DNA from: Panopea generosa
Taxonomy: Eukaryota > Mollusca > Bivalvia > Adapedonta > Hiatellidae
DNA: 64,000 nt
Reading direction: 5' to 3'
NCBI GenBank assembly: GCA_029582155.1
Contig: CM055902.1
Span: forward strand, 20,665,049 to 20,729,048
The notes beneath the pieces are model-generated. The model was given only the letters and a program-made list of their open reading frames with translations. It searched no databases and had not been told where the DNA came from. The position numbers and the translations under genes are program-made. Shown one piece after another: positions 25,601 to 38,170 of this stretch. Positions within the stretch are counted from its first letter, which is position 1. Every line of letters starts with the position of its first letter.

Positions 25601-28600
25601 AAACAAGGCGTCTGTCTGAATATACTGGGCAACTTTCTGGACATACTAGGCAACTGCTTGGACAAACAAGGCGTCTGTCTCGACATACTGGGAAACTGTC
25701 TGGACATACTAGGTAACTGCCTGGACAAAAAAGGCCTCTGTCTGAATATACTGGGCAACTGTCTGGACATACTAGGTAACTGCCTGGACAAACAAGGCGT
25801 CTGTCTGGACATACTGGGCAACTGTCTGGACATACTAGGTAACTGCCTGGACAAACAAGGCGTCTGTCTGAATATACTGGGCAACTGTCTGGACATACTA
25901 GGTTACTGCTTGGACAAACAAGGCGTCTGTCTGGATATACTGGGCAACTGTCTGGACATACTAGGTAACTGCCTGGACAAACAAGGCGTCTGTCTGAATA
26001 TACTGGGCAACTGTCTGGACACATGGGCAACTGTCTGGACATACTAGGTAACTGCCTGGACAAACAAGGCGTCTGTCTGAATATACTGGGCAGCTGTCTG
26101 GACATACTAGGTAACTGCCTGGACAAACAAGGCGTCTGTCTGAATACACTAGGCAACTGTCTGGACATACTAGGTAACTTGGACAAACAAAGCGTCTGTC
26201 TGAATATACTGGGCAACTGTCTGGACATACTGGGCAACTGTCTGGACATACTAGGTAACTGCCTGGACAAACAAGGCGTCTGTCTGAATATACTGGGCAA
26301 CTGTCTGGACATACTAGGTAACTGCTTGGACAAACGTGGCGTCTGTCTGGACATACTGGGCAACTGTCTGGACATACTAGGTAACAGCCTGGACAAACAA
26401 GGCGTCTGTCTGAATATACTGGGCAACTGTCTGGACATACTAGGTAACTGCCTGGACAAACAAGGCGTCTGTCTGAATATACTGGGCAACTGTCTGGACA
26501 TACTGGACAACTGTCTGGACATTGTAGGTAACTGCCTGGACAAACAAGGCGTCTGTCTGGACATACTGGGCAACTGTCAGGACATACTAGGTAACTGCAT
26601 GGACAAACAAGGCGTCTGTCTGAATATACTGGGCAACTGTCTGGACATACTGGGCAACTGTCTGGACATTGTAGGTAACTGCCTGGACAAACAAGGTGTC
26701 TGTCTGAATATACTGGGCAACTGTCTGGACATACTAGGTAACTGCCTGGACAAACAAGGCGTCTGTCTGAATATACTGAGCAACTGTCTGGACATACTAG
26801 GTAACTGCCTGGACATACTAGGTAACTGCCTGGACAAACAAGGCGTCTGTCTGGACATACCGGGCAACTGTCTGGACATACTAGGTAACTGCCTGGACAA
26901 ACAAGGCGTCTGTCTGGACATACTGGGCAACTGTCTTGACATACTAGGTAACTGCCTGGACAAACAAGGCGTCTGTCTGAATATACTAGGCAACTGTCTG
27001 GACATACTATGTAACTGCCTGGACAAACAAGGCGTCTGTCTGAATATACTGGGCAACTGTCTGGACATACTAGGCAACTGCTTGGACAAACAAGGCGTCT
27101 GTCTGGACATACTGGGCAACTGTCTGGACATACTAGGTAACTGCCTGGACAAAAAAGGCCTCTGTCTGAATATACTGGGCAACTGTCTGGACATACTAGG
27201 TAACTGCCTGGACAAACAAGGCGTCTGTCTGGACATACTGGGCAACTGTCTGGACATACTAGGTTACTGCCTGGACAAACAAGGCGTCTGTCTGAATATA
27301 CTAGGCAACTGTCTGGACACATGGGCAACTGTCTGGACATACTAGGTAACTGCCTAGACAAACAAGGTATCTGTCTGAATATACTGGGCAACTGTCTGGA
27401 CATACTGGACAACTGTCTGGACAGACTAGGTAACTGCCTGGACAAACAAGGCGTCTGTCTGGACATACTGGGCAACTGTCTGGACATACTAGGTAACTGC
27501 CTGGACAAACAAGGCGTCTGTCTGAATATACTGGGCAACTGTCTGGACATACTAGGTAACTGCCTGGACAAACAAGGCGTCTGTCTGAATATACTGGGCA
27601 ACTGTCTGGACATACTGGACAACTGTCTGGACAGACTAGGTAACTGCCTGGACAAACAAGGCGTCTGTCTGAATATAATGGGCAACTGTCTGGACATACT
27701 AGGTAACTGCCTGGACAAACAAGGCGTCTGTCTGAATATACTGGGCAACTGTCTGGACATACTGGACAACTGTCTGGACATACTAGGTAACTGCCTGGAC
27801 AAACAAGGCGTCTGTCTGAATATACTGGGCAACTGTCTGGACATACTAGGTAACTGCCTGGACAAACAAGGCGTCTGTCTGAATATACTGGGCAACTGTC
27901 TGGACATACTAGGTAACTGCCTGGACAAACAAGGCGTCTGTCTGAATAAACTGGGCAACTGTCTGGACATACTGGACAACTGTCTGGACATACTAGGTAA
28001 CTGCCCGGACAAACAAGGCGTCTGTCTGAATATACTGGGCAACTGTCTGGACATACTAGGTAACTGCCTGGACAAACAAGGCGTCTGTCTGAATATACTG
28101 GGCAACTGTCTGGACATACTATGTAACTGCCTGGACAAACAAGGTGTCTGTCTGAATATACTGGGCAACTGTCTGGACATACTAGGTAACTGCCTGGACA
28201 AACAAGGCGTCTGTCTGGACATACTGGGCAACTGTCTGGACATACTAGGTAACTGCCTGGACAAACAAGGTGTCTGTCTGGACATACTGGACAACTGTCT
28301 GGACATACTAGGTAACTGCCTGGACAAACAAGGCGTCTGTCTGAATATACTGGGCAACTGTCTGGACATACCGGGCAACTGTCTGGACATACTAGGTAAC
28401 TGCCTGGACAAACAAGGCGTCTGTCTGAATACACTAGGCAACTGTCTGGCCATACTAGGTAACTGCCTGGACAAACAAGGCGTCTGTCTGAATATACTGG
28501 GCAACTGTCTGGACATACTGGGCAACTGTCTGGACATACTAGGCAACTGTCTTGACATAACGGGCAACTTTCTTGACATACTAGGCAACTGTCTTGACAT

Positions 28601-29341
28601 ATCGGGAAACTGCCTGGAGAACTGTCTATACATACCAGGCAGCTGTCTGGACATACTAGAAATTGTCTGGCTTTACTGGGCAATTGTCTGGAAATACAAA
28701 CAACTTTCTGGACATACCGGACAATTGTCTGGCCATAGTTAACAACTGCCTGGATATACTGGACAACTGTCTTGACATACTGGACAGCTGTCTGGACATA
28801 CTTGGCAACTGTCTGGACATACATGTACTTGGGAACTGTCTGGTCATACTAGGCAACTGTCTGGACATACTGAGCAACTGTCTGGACATACTTGACAACT
28901 GTCTGGACATACTGGGCAGCTGCCTAGATCCACTGGACATACTAGGCAACTGTGTGGATATGTTAAGCATCTGTCTGGACGTATTAGGTAACTATCTGGT
29001 CATACTGGGCAACTGCCTGGCCATACTGGGCAACAGTCTGGAAATACTAGGTAACTATCTAGACATACTGAGCATCTGTCTGGACGTTATAGGCAACTGT
29101 CTAGACATACAGCACAACTGACTGGACATACTGGGCAACTGCCTGGACATACTGAGCAACTGTCTGGATATACTGGGCAACTGTATGGACATACTTGGCA
29201 ACTGTCTCGATATACTGGGCAACTGTCTAGACATACTGGGAAACAGTCTGGACATACTAAGCGACTGTCTGGACATTATACGCAACTGCCTGGGCATACT
29301 GGGCACTTGTCTGGATATAACGGGCAACTGTCTGGACATAA
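22674..29341. repeat. 6.7-kb satellite array, 21-bp monomer with 63-bp higher-order unit
   Basis: The 21-bp monomer is close to 'ctgtctggacatactgggca' plus one a. In the centre (about 24070-28540) three monomer types alternate as a 63-bp unit: 'ctgtctggacatactaggta', 'ctgcctggacaaacaaggcg' and 'ctgtctgaatatactgggca' (each plus one base), with occasional 84-bp variants. The edges (22674-24070 and 28540-29341) contain diverged single monomers, as expected of ageing array edges. Shared rare variants near 25730/27155 and 26021/27319 show an additional duplication of about 1.3-1.4 kb. Since 21 is a multiple of 3, several frames on both strands stay open for up to 969 codons. The array starts about 200 bp upstream of the PGP start codon. 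Confidence 0.95.
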
Positions 29342-32300
29342 AAAAAATGTTACACGACAACACCGCTCTGTCTTATAAGAGAAACTTATACCTACACAGC
29401 AAACCAAAACGTTACAAGACAACAACGCCCTGTCACAGAAGAGAAACTAATACTAAACAGCAAACCAAAATGTTACAAGACAACCCCGCCCTGTCACAGC
29501 AAGCCAACATTTTACAAGACAACACCGCCCTGTCACAGTGGAGAAACTAATACCTACACAGAAAGCCAAAATGTTACAAGACAACACCGCCTTGCCACAG
29601 AAAAGAAACTAATTCCTACACAGCAAGCCAAAATGTTACAAGACAACACCGCCCTGTCAAAGAAGAGAAACGAATACCTACACAGTAAACGAAAATGTTA
29701 CAAGACAACACCGTCCTGTCACAGAAGAGAAACTTATACCTACACAGCAAGCAAAATGTTACAAGACAACACCGCCATGTCACAGAAGAGAAACTAATAC
29801 ATAAACAACAAGCCAAAATGTTACAAGACAACACCGCCCTGTCACAGAAGAGAAACGAATACCTACACAGCAAGCCAAAATGTAACAAAACAACACCGCC
29901 CTGTCACAGCAAGCCAAAATGTTACAAGATAACACCGCTCTGTCACAGCAGAGAAACTAATACTCACACAGCAAGCAAAAATGTTACAAGACAACACCGC
30001 CTTGTCACAGAAGAGAAACTAATTTCTACACAGCAAGCCAAAATGTTACAAGACAACACCGCCCTGTCACAGAAGAGAAACGAATACCTAAACAGCAAGC
30101 CAAAATGTAACAAGACAACACCGCCCTGTCACAGAAGAGAAACGAATACATACGTAGCAAGCCAAAAATGTTACACGACAACAACGCCTTGTCTTATAAG
30201 AGAAACTAATACCTACACAGCAAACCAAAACGTTACAAGACAACACCGCCCTGTCACAGAAGAGAAACGAATACTTACACAGCAAGCCAACATGTTACAA
30301 GACAACACCGTCCTGTCACAGAAGAGAAACTAACACCTACATAGCAAGCCATATGTTACAAGATATCACTGCACTGTCAATGAAGAGAAACTAACACCTT
30401 CCCAGCAAACCAAAATGTGACAAGGCAACACTGCCTTGTCAATGAAGAGAAACGAATACCTACACAGCAAGCCAAACTGTTATACGACAACACCGCTCTG
30501 TCACAGAAGAGAAACAAATACCTACACAGCAAGCCATAATGTTACAAGACAACACTGCCCGGTCAAAAATGAGAAACTAATACCTACACAGAAAGCCAAA
30601 ATGTTACAAGACAACACCGCCTTGTAACAGAAAAAAACTAATTCCTACACAGCAAGCCAAAATGTTACAAAACAACATCGACCTGTCACAGAAGAGAAAC
30701 GAATACCTACACAGTAAACGAAAATGTTACAAGACAACACCGCCCTGTCACAGAAGAGAAATTAATACCTACACAGCAAGCAAAATGTTACAAGACAACA
30801 CCGCAATGTCACAGAAGAGAAACTAATACATAAACAACAAGCCAAAATGTTACAAGACAACACCGCCCTGTCACAGCAAGCCGAAATGTTACAAGATAAC
30901 ACCGCCCTGTCACAGTAGAGAAACTAATACTCACACAGCAAGCAAAAATGTTACAAGACAACACCGCCTTGTCACAGAAGAGAAACTAATTCCTACACAG
31001 CAAGCCAAAATGTTACAAGACAACACCGCACTGTCACAGAAGAGAAACGAATACCTACACAGCAAGCCAAACTGTAACAAGACAACACGCCCTGTCACAG
31101 AAGAGAAACGAATACATACGCAGCAAGCCAAAAATGTTACACGACAACAACGCCCTGTCTTATAAGAGAAACTATTACTCACACAGCAAACCAAAACGTT
31201 ACAAGACAACACCGCTCTGTCAAAGAAGAGAAACGTATACTTACACAGCAAGCCAAAATGTTACAAGACAACACCGTCCTGTCACAGAAGAGAAACTTAC
31301 ACCTACATAGCAAGCCAAAATGTTACAAGATAACACCGCCCTGTCAATGAAGAGAAACTAACACCTTCACAGCAAACCAAAATGTGACAAGACAACACCG
31401 CCCTGTCACAGAAGAGAAACGAATACATACACAGCAAGCCAAAATAATACAAGGCAACACTGCCCTGTCACAGAAGATAAACTAATACCTACACAGCAAA
31501 CCAAAATGGTACAAGAAAACACCGCCCTGTCACAGTAGAGAAACGAATACCTACACAGCAAATCAAAATATTACAAGACAACACCACCTTGTCACAGAAG
31601 AGAAACTAACACCTACACAGCAAGCCAAAATGTTACAAGGCAACACCGCCCAGTCACAGAAGAGAAACTAACACCTACACAGCAAATCAAAATGTTACAC
31701 GACAACACCGCTCTGTCAAAGAAGAGAAACTAACACCCACACAGCAAGCCAAAATGTTACAAGGCAACACCGCCCAGTCACAGAAGAGAAACTAACACCT
31801 ACACAGCAAGCCAAAATGTTACACGACAACAACGCCCTGTCAATGAAGAGAAACGGATACCTACACAGTAAGTCAAACTGTTACAAGACAACACCGCCCT
31901 GTCACAGAAGAGAAACTAACACCTATACAGCAAGCCAAAATAATACACGACAACACCGCCCTGTCACAGAAGATAAACTAATACATACACAGCAGACCAA
32001 TATGTTACAAGGCAAGACCGCCCAGTCACAGAAGAGAAACTAACACCTACACAGCAAACCAAAATGTTACAAGGCAACATCGACCTGTCACAGAAGATAA
32101 ACTTATACATACACAGCAAGCCAAAATGTTACAAGGCAACACCGCCCAGTCACAGAAGAGAAACTAACACCTACAAAGCAAGCCAAAATAATGCAAGACA
32201 ACACCGCCCTGTCACAGAAGAGAAACTAATACCTACACAGCAAGCCAAAATGTTGCAAGGCAACACCGCCCTGTCACAGAAGAGAAACTAATACCTACAC

Positions 32301-32800
32301 AGCAAGCCAAAATGTTGCAAGGCAACACCGCCCTGTCACAGAAGATAAACTAATACCTACACAGCAAGCCAAAATGTTGCAAGGCAACACCGCCCTGTCA
32401 CAGAAGAGAAACGAATACCTACACAGCAAGCCAAAATGTTGCAAGGCAACACCGCCCTGTCACAGAAGAGAAACTAATACCTACACAGCAAGTCAAAATG
32501 TTGCAAGACAAACACCGTCCTGTCACAGTAGAGAAACTAATACCTACACAGCAAACCAACATGTTGCAAGACATCACCGCCCTGTCACAAAAGAGAAACT
32601 AATACCTACACAGCAAGCCAAAATGTTGCAAGGCAACACCGCCCTGCCACAGAAGAGAAACGAATACCTACACAACAGGTCAAACTGTTACACTACAACA
32701 CCGCCCTGTCACAGAAGAGAAACGAATGCCTACACAGCAAGCCAAAATAATTCAAGACAACACCGCCCTGTCACAGAAGAGAAACGAATAACTACACCGT
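29342..32800. repeat. 3.5-kb satellite array, 62-bp monomer
   Basis: About 55 copies of a 62-bp unit: 'aaaatgttacaagacaacac', 'cgccctgtcacagaagagaa', 'actaatacctacacagcaag', 'cc'. It abuts the 21-bp array with no unique DNA between. Diagnostic variants show an internal duplication of about 1.03 kb: 'acctacacagaaagccaaa' at 29552 and 30582, 'ataaacaacaagcc' at 29801 and 30830, 'cttataagagaaact' at about 30193 and 31159. The right third has 'gttgcaaggcaacacc' variants, a separately homogenised block. Confidence 0.93.
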
Positions 32801-33230
32801 AATAAAAAAATTTTCTGAACAAGGTAGCCCATGCCATAGAAGTGCAACAGATAACTACACAGCATCTGATGTGACAAAAGAGAAATTAATCGTTACATAT
32901 CAAGCACACTTGTTATAGGGCATCGACGCGTTTGTTACAGAAGATATATGAATGATTACAGAGCTAACAAAAATGTTGAAGGACATCGCATCTCTTGCCA
33001 CAGAAGAAAAATAACAATTACAAAGTAAATAAAACTGTTAGAGGACAACATATATCTTGTTTTAAAAGAGATACGAGCAAACCAAAATGTTAAAGAACAT
33101 GTATCTCTAACGATAGAGGAGTAACGAATACATAATATACACGCTAAAATGTCACAGGATAATACCGCTATTGTCATAGAAAAGATAAAACTAGCCAAAG
33201 TCACTCAAGTGCAACAAATACGCGGTGCCG
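32801..33230. repeat. degenerate edge of the 62-bp array
   Basis: Spaced 'gttacagaagatat', 'cagagctaacaaaaatgttg' and 'gccacagaagaaaaat' blocks keep the 62-bp rhythm with heavy divergence. After 33230 the periodicity is lost. Confidence 0.7.
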
Positions 33231-34284
33231 AACCCACGTGATTTTATACTAGATTTCGATCGGGATGTAAGAACTTTTTTCACAATCGAAGTAAAAATAA
33301 ATAAGTTTAAACCAACCGCCGGTAATATAAAGTAACCAGGCAAAACCTGTTGGTTTTTGTTTTTTAGCTAAAAGTACAACGGCGCTTTGTGCTCGATTGA
33401 GACATTTGTCTCTATAAAGAGATGGCTTTCGTCTTTGTTTCGTGATCTTTAACGAACTATTCAGAAAGTTATCTGGAACATCTGTCTGTCAATATATCGT
33501 CACCGCACTTTGTGACACAAAATAACACATAATACCTGTCTTTTGTCAATATATCGTCACCGCACTTTGTGACACAAGATAACACATAACAGAAACTAGC
33601 CTCTATATATAGTCAACTATTGCAAAACAATGTCACCATTGTGAAAGAGAAACGAATAGCTAAATACAGTTTATACTGTCACATGGCACCAGAGCCTTAT
33701 CAGAGAATAGAACTAAATATATTTATGAGTAGAGTTTAAAAATAGAGTTTACACACGCGCTCCGTGATCTTTTGGAGCTGAATGTTCAGTAATTGATCCT
33801 GGTGAAATAAGTTTACACACACTCGACCGGATCAACAAACATGGCGTAAAATGTTCACTAATTGGTCTTTCTGACACAAAAATCACGCGCATTACCAAGT
33901 ACCATGAACGTTCAAAGTTTCTAAGACGCGACTGGATCTTTTCAGCATATAAGTTGCTGTTCATGTAGTATTATAAACACATAAAAAAAACAGTTTCTAT
34001 TCCAAGTGATACATTTCATACTAGTATATCTACCATTTAAGTGTTAGACATCAAATATTTGAGCCTCATGAATCAGAACACAGTAATTTAGGTGTATGGA
34101 TTTAGTGACTTTAACCTTTTTTCTATCCATAACCATACCCTTGGGGACAATGACTTGTGTCCAAGTGAATGTATACGTTGACACAAATGATTTTATAAAA
34201 CTGTTCAAAGAAAACCATTCAACATTTAATACACCAATAGCAAGGAAACGACTATAGTTAATTTCATATCCGTATTTCGTCTCT
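33231..34284. other. spacer with a short duplication and a SINE tail
   Basis: 33262-33315 matches the tail of the second SINE family ('aaaataaataagtttaaac'). A block of about 55 bp with 'gtcaatatatcgtcaccgca' and 'ctttgtgacacaa' occurs twice (about 33487-33540 and 33545-33590). No gene is supported here. Confidence 0.45.
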
Positions 34285-34412
34285 CGATATTCGACATGAA
34301 ACAGGTGCTGGGTGTTTTTAAGACACTCGTGTCAAACCTGGGATTGAACCTGCGTCATCTGGCGTTAGCTGCCAACACGTCTATCCAATATACTCTACAG
34401 CCACGCTCTAAT
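34285..34412 (-). repeat. tRNA-derived SINE-like repeat
   Basis: On the - strand: 'gcgtggctgtagagtat', then a B-box-like 'caggttcaatccca'. Same family as 13464-13620 and 1925-2066. Confidence 0.5.
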
Positions 34413-35389
34413 GAATTGTAAATTGAAATCTTCAACCTTCATAACGTATAGATGCTATTTATTTTTTAAATTTTACTATATGTTAGGCATTCTCTATAAC
34501 TCTGTGTTCAATATTTAAGGCATAGTGCCACCAGTTATAAATTATCCTTATTTCTTCTTCTTTAAAATGCATTTCCTTATTTTAATGCTGTTTTTCTTTT
34601 TGAATGGCATTATTGATGTATTTTGAACATTAGAAAAGAAAATTGATGCATGGAAATTGAGATATGAATACATGATTTCGTAAGTTTACCTTCACTTTGT
34701 CAACAGCGTACACACTGATAAGAAACAATATCTTAAGTGAGACATGATTCCCACTTTTCTCATCACATTTTGGTAGTGCAGAGGTTGATAAATAATAAAA
34801 TATTAGTTTCACTTCTTTCATTTGGGTCTCTATATGAATGACAAGCCTGCAAACTTTTTTCTATTTACTACAAAATAAAGGTAAAAAAATCAATGGTGGC
34901 GTTACACCTTAATGTGAAATATTATCTTTCCATAGTATTACGATAATACCTTTACGTGCCGAGGGAGGTTATTTTACTCACTATAATTTGCATTATGAGG
35001 TCTTCTTCCATCAATTTTAAAACTGACTGCTACATATAACATGTAAAGTGTTTTGGGTTTTTTTTTGTGTTTTATTTTTTTATAAAAATGGCGTTACATT
35101 GTATTGAATTTTATATATATAACAATGTTCTAAATGAGGTCTGCAATGGTCAGATATGTAATATAAAATTCTAAAAGTTGTCTTTAATATGTAAATGAAA
35201 TGAATAATCATAAAACATGCTAGCGTTACCATGGTTATGGTCATAGTCACCAGACCAGTATAGGATCCGTATGCTGTATGTGCGCCTCCGAATTTGCTTA
35301 TAGTAAAATTAGAAAATAATTATAATATATAGTAAAGACACTTTAAACAATGTATAATGGTTATGAATAACTTAGTGAAACTTGTAATC

Positions 35390-35597
35390 CAGGTGTAGAG
35401 TATCGGACCCAGGATCGGGGGGTCGTTGGTTCGACACCGGGGGGTCGTGGGTTCGACCCTTCTTCACGATTATGTGTAGTGAACAAGATAATGTGGCATG
35501 ATATGCTAAGTACTGACTGTACATAGAAATATTTCGAGCGTGATTTGCATAGTTGTAAAAACTTGTCCCACAATCGATGTAAAATAAATTAGTTAAC
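35390..35597 (+). repeat. tRNA-derived SINE, second family, with duplicated B-box segment
   Basis: A tRNA-like head contains 'gggtcgttggttcgacac' immediately followed by 'gggtcgtgggttcgaccc', a local duplication of the B-box region. The tail 'acaatcgatgtaaaataaat' matches 17722-17935. It ends about 40 bp from the - strand signal-peptide exon. Confidence 0.65.
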
Positions 35598-35635
35598 AAA
35601 ATGTACAAGATAATGATTATAATAGTTAACTATAC

Positions 35636-35683
35636 CTGGTAGAGGGCAATACAAGCCAACGCAACGACAGCGAAATATTTCAT
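35636..35683 (-). CDS. lone signal-peptide exon, divergent paralogue of the secreted-protein gene
   Basis: The - strand reads MKYFAVVALACIALYQ and then a GTATAG donor: 16 codons, phase 0. The first exon of the + strand gene at 40159 reads MKYLATIVLACFALCQ, also 16 codons ending in CAG at a phase-0 donor. The equal length, same phase and similar residues point to an inverted duplication of the gene start. I could not find convincing partners for exons 2-4 on this strand between 33.2 and 35.6 kb. The rest of the paralogue is therefore lost, too diverged to see, or lies beyond the satellite arrays. Confidence 0.6.
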
Positions 35684-35934
35684 ATTTGATGTTAAATACT
35701 GTTCTGAATGGTTCTGATAAAATACTGGAAAGAACTTCTACTTATCTAATCATGTGAATGTAAGATCAAGGTGGAAGGCGATTCGTTTTAAAATTCGTTA
35801 TCTAAAACAGCATTTTAGTAAGCTTACAATACACATCTCAGCCAGCATTGCAGACGTAGCAGAATCGCCATGTGGTCGAATATGTATAATATGTCATGAT
35901 TGGTAGTCATGGCAACCAGTCACCAGTTTATTCT

Positions 35935-36104
35935 GTCCTAGAACTATTTACTCAATGCTGAGCATCATATCGCGGTCACGTGGTACATATATAATATGTA
36001 TGATACCCCACCCAGTCACATACAAACACCGGATTAGCCGGTACTAGAACTAGCCTCTAAATGCCGAGCAGATGGCCGCAAACATATGTATGATACCGCC
36101 ACCA
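35935..36104 (-). repeat. SINE flank (left) hosting the 41-bp satellite
   Basis: 'atgataccccacccagtcac', 'tagaactagcctctaaatgc' and a second start, 'atgataccgccaccagtcaa', match the centre of the SINE at 12682-12991 in reverse. The sequence then enters the array exactly at the SINE's 'tactgacaccgg' segment. Confidence 0.75.
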
Positions 36105-38090
36105 GTCAACTAATACTGACACCAGTCTGACCAGTCCTAGACATAATCTCTTGATACTGACATCGGTCTCGCCAGTCCTAGACATAATCTCTTGATACTG
36201 ACAACGGTCTCGCCAGTCCTATACATATTAATCTCTTGATACTGGCACCGGTCTGACCAGTCCTAGACATTATCTCTTGATACTGACACCGGTCTCGCCA
36301 GTCCTAGACATAATCTCTTGATACTGGCACCGGTCTCGCCAGTCCTAGACATAATCTTTTGATACTGACAACGGTCTCGCCAGTCCTAGACATAATCTCT
36401 TGATACTGACACCGGTCTGGCCAATCATATACATAATCTCTTGATACCGACACCGGTCTGACCAATCCCAGACATACTCTCTTGATACTTACACCGGTCT
36501 GGTCAATCCCAAACATACTCTCTTGATACTGACACCGGTCTGGCCAATCCTAGACATAATCTCTTGATACTGACACCGGTCTCGCCAGTCCTAGACATAA
36601 TCTCTTGATACTGGCACCGGTCTCGCCAGTCCTAGACATAATCTTTTGATACTGACAACGGTCTCGCCAGTCCTAGACATAATCTCTTGATACTGACACC
36701 GGTCTGGCCAATCATATACATAATCTCTTGATACCGACACCGGTCTGACCAATCCCAGACATACTCTCTTGATACTTACACCGGTCTGGTCAATCCCAAA
36801 CATACTCTCTTGATACTGACACCGGTCTGGCCAATCCTAGACATAATCTCTTGATACTGACACCGGTCTGGCCAGTCCTATACACTATCTCTTGATACTG
36901 ACACCGGTCTGGCCAGTCCTATATATACTCTCTTGAAACTGACACCGGTTTGGCCAATTCCAGAAATACTCTCTTGATACTAACACCGGCCTGGCCAGTC
37001 CCAGACATACTCTCTTGATGCTGACACCGGTCTGGCCAATCCCAGACATACTCTCTTGATACTGACACTGGTCTGGCCAGTCCCAGACATAATCTCTTGA
37101 TACTGACACTGGTCTGGCCAATCCTAGACATAATCTTTTGATACTGACACCGGTCTGACCAGTCCTAGACATAATCTCTTGATACTGGCACCGGTCTGAC
37201 CAATCCCAGACATAATCTTTTGATACTGACACCGGTCTGGCCAATCCTAGACATAATCTTTTGATACTGACACCGGTCTGACCAATCCTATACACTATCT
37301 CTTGATACTGACACCGGTCTGGCCAGTCCTATATATACTCTCTTGAAACTGACACCGGTTTGGCCAATTCCAGAAATACTCTCTTGATACTAACACCGGC
37401 CTGGCCAGTCCCAGACATACTCTCTTGATGCTGACACCGGTCTGGCCAGTCCCAGACATAATCTCTTGATACTGACACTGGTCTGGCCAATCCTAGACAT
37501 AATCTTTTGATACTGACACCGGTCTGACCAATCCTAGACATAATCTCTTGATACTGACACCGGTCTGGCCAGTCCTATACCTTATCTCTTGATACTGACA
37601 CCGGTCTGGCCAGTCCCAGACATAATCTCTTGATACTGACACCGGTCTGGCCAATCATATACACAATCTCTTGATACTGACACCGGTCTGGCCAATCCTA
37701 GACATAATCTTTTGATACTGACACCGGTCTGGCCAGTCCTAGACATAATCTCTTGATACTGGCACCGATCTCGCCAGTCCTAGACATAATCTTTTGATAC
37801 TGACACCGGTCTCGCCAGTCCTAGACATAATTTCTTGATACTGACACCGGTCTGGCCAATCCTAGACATAATCTCTTGATACTGACACCGGTCTGGCCAG
37901 TCCTATACACTATCTCTTGATACTGACACCGGTCTGGCCAGTCCCAGACATAATCTCTTGATATTAACACCGGTTTGGCCAATCATATACACAATCTCTT
38001 ACTGACACCGGTCTGGCCAATCCTAGACATAATCTTTTGATACTGACACCGGTCTGGCCAATCCTAGACATAATCTCTTGGTACTGACAC
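36105..38090. repeat. 41-bp satellite derived from a SINE core
   Basis: About 48 copies of a unit near 'tactgacaccggtctggcca' plus 'gtcctagacataatctcttg' plus a. Its first 27 bases correspond to the SINE body (tactgacaccgg..gaccagacctag). Recent block duplications are visible: 36304-36516 is repeated identically at 36591-36803 (offset 287 = 7 x 41), and 36919-37131 has a close repeat at 37329-37541 (offset 410 = 10 x 41). Conceptual ORFs are by-products. Confidence 0.93.
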
Positions 38091-38170
38091 CGCTTGTACC
38101 ATTTTCAAATATTTGTCAAATCCGATCGGGAATCGTGCCTAAAACCTCCTGGATCTGAGGCAGACGGAAA
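38091..38170 (-). repeat. SINE flank (right) of the 41-bp satellite
   Basis: 'gtaccattttcaaatatt' followed by a degenerate B-box side ('ccgatcgggaatcgtgcct') matches the head side of the reversed SINE. The array is therefore bracketed by the two parts of one SINE. Confidence 0.6.

Noticed and set aside
22987-28824. Very long ORFs (up to 969 codons) on both strands
   Set aside because: They overlap each other on opposite strands and follow only from a 21-bp, stop-free monomer. No signal peptide, domain, splice pattern or codon bias supports a protein.
29342-32802. ORFs of 60-212 codons in the 62-bp array
   Set aside because: They are by-products of repetition. 62 is not a multiple of 3, so frames rotate and break every few units.
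34630-34821. Possible - strand exon downstream of the lone signal exon (frame around SVYAVDKVKV)
   Set aside because: An AG acceptor and GT donor can be drawn around 25 bases, but the peptide does not resemble exons 2-4 of the + strand paralogue.
36304-37541. ORFs of 70-136 codons in the 41-bp array
   Set aside because: These are repeated translations of a SINE-derived satellite. Two are identical only because of a 287-bp duplication.
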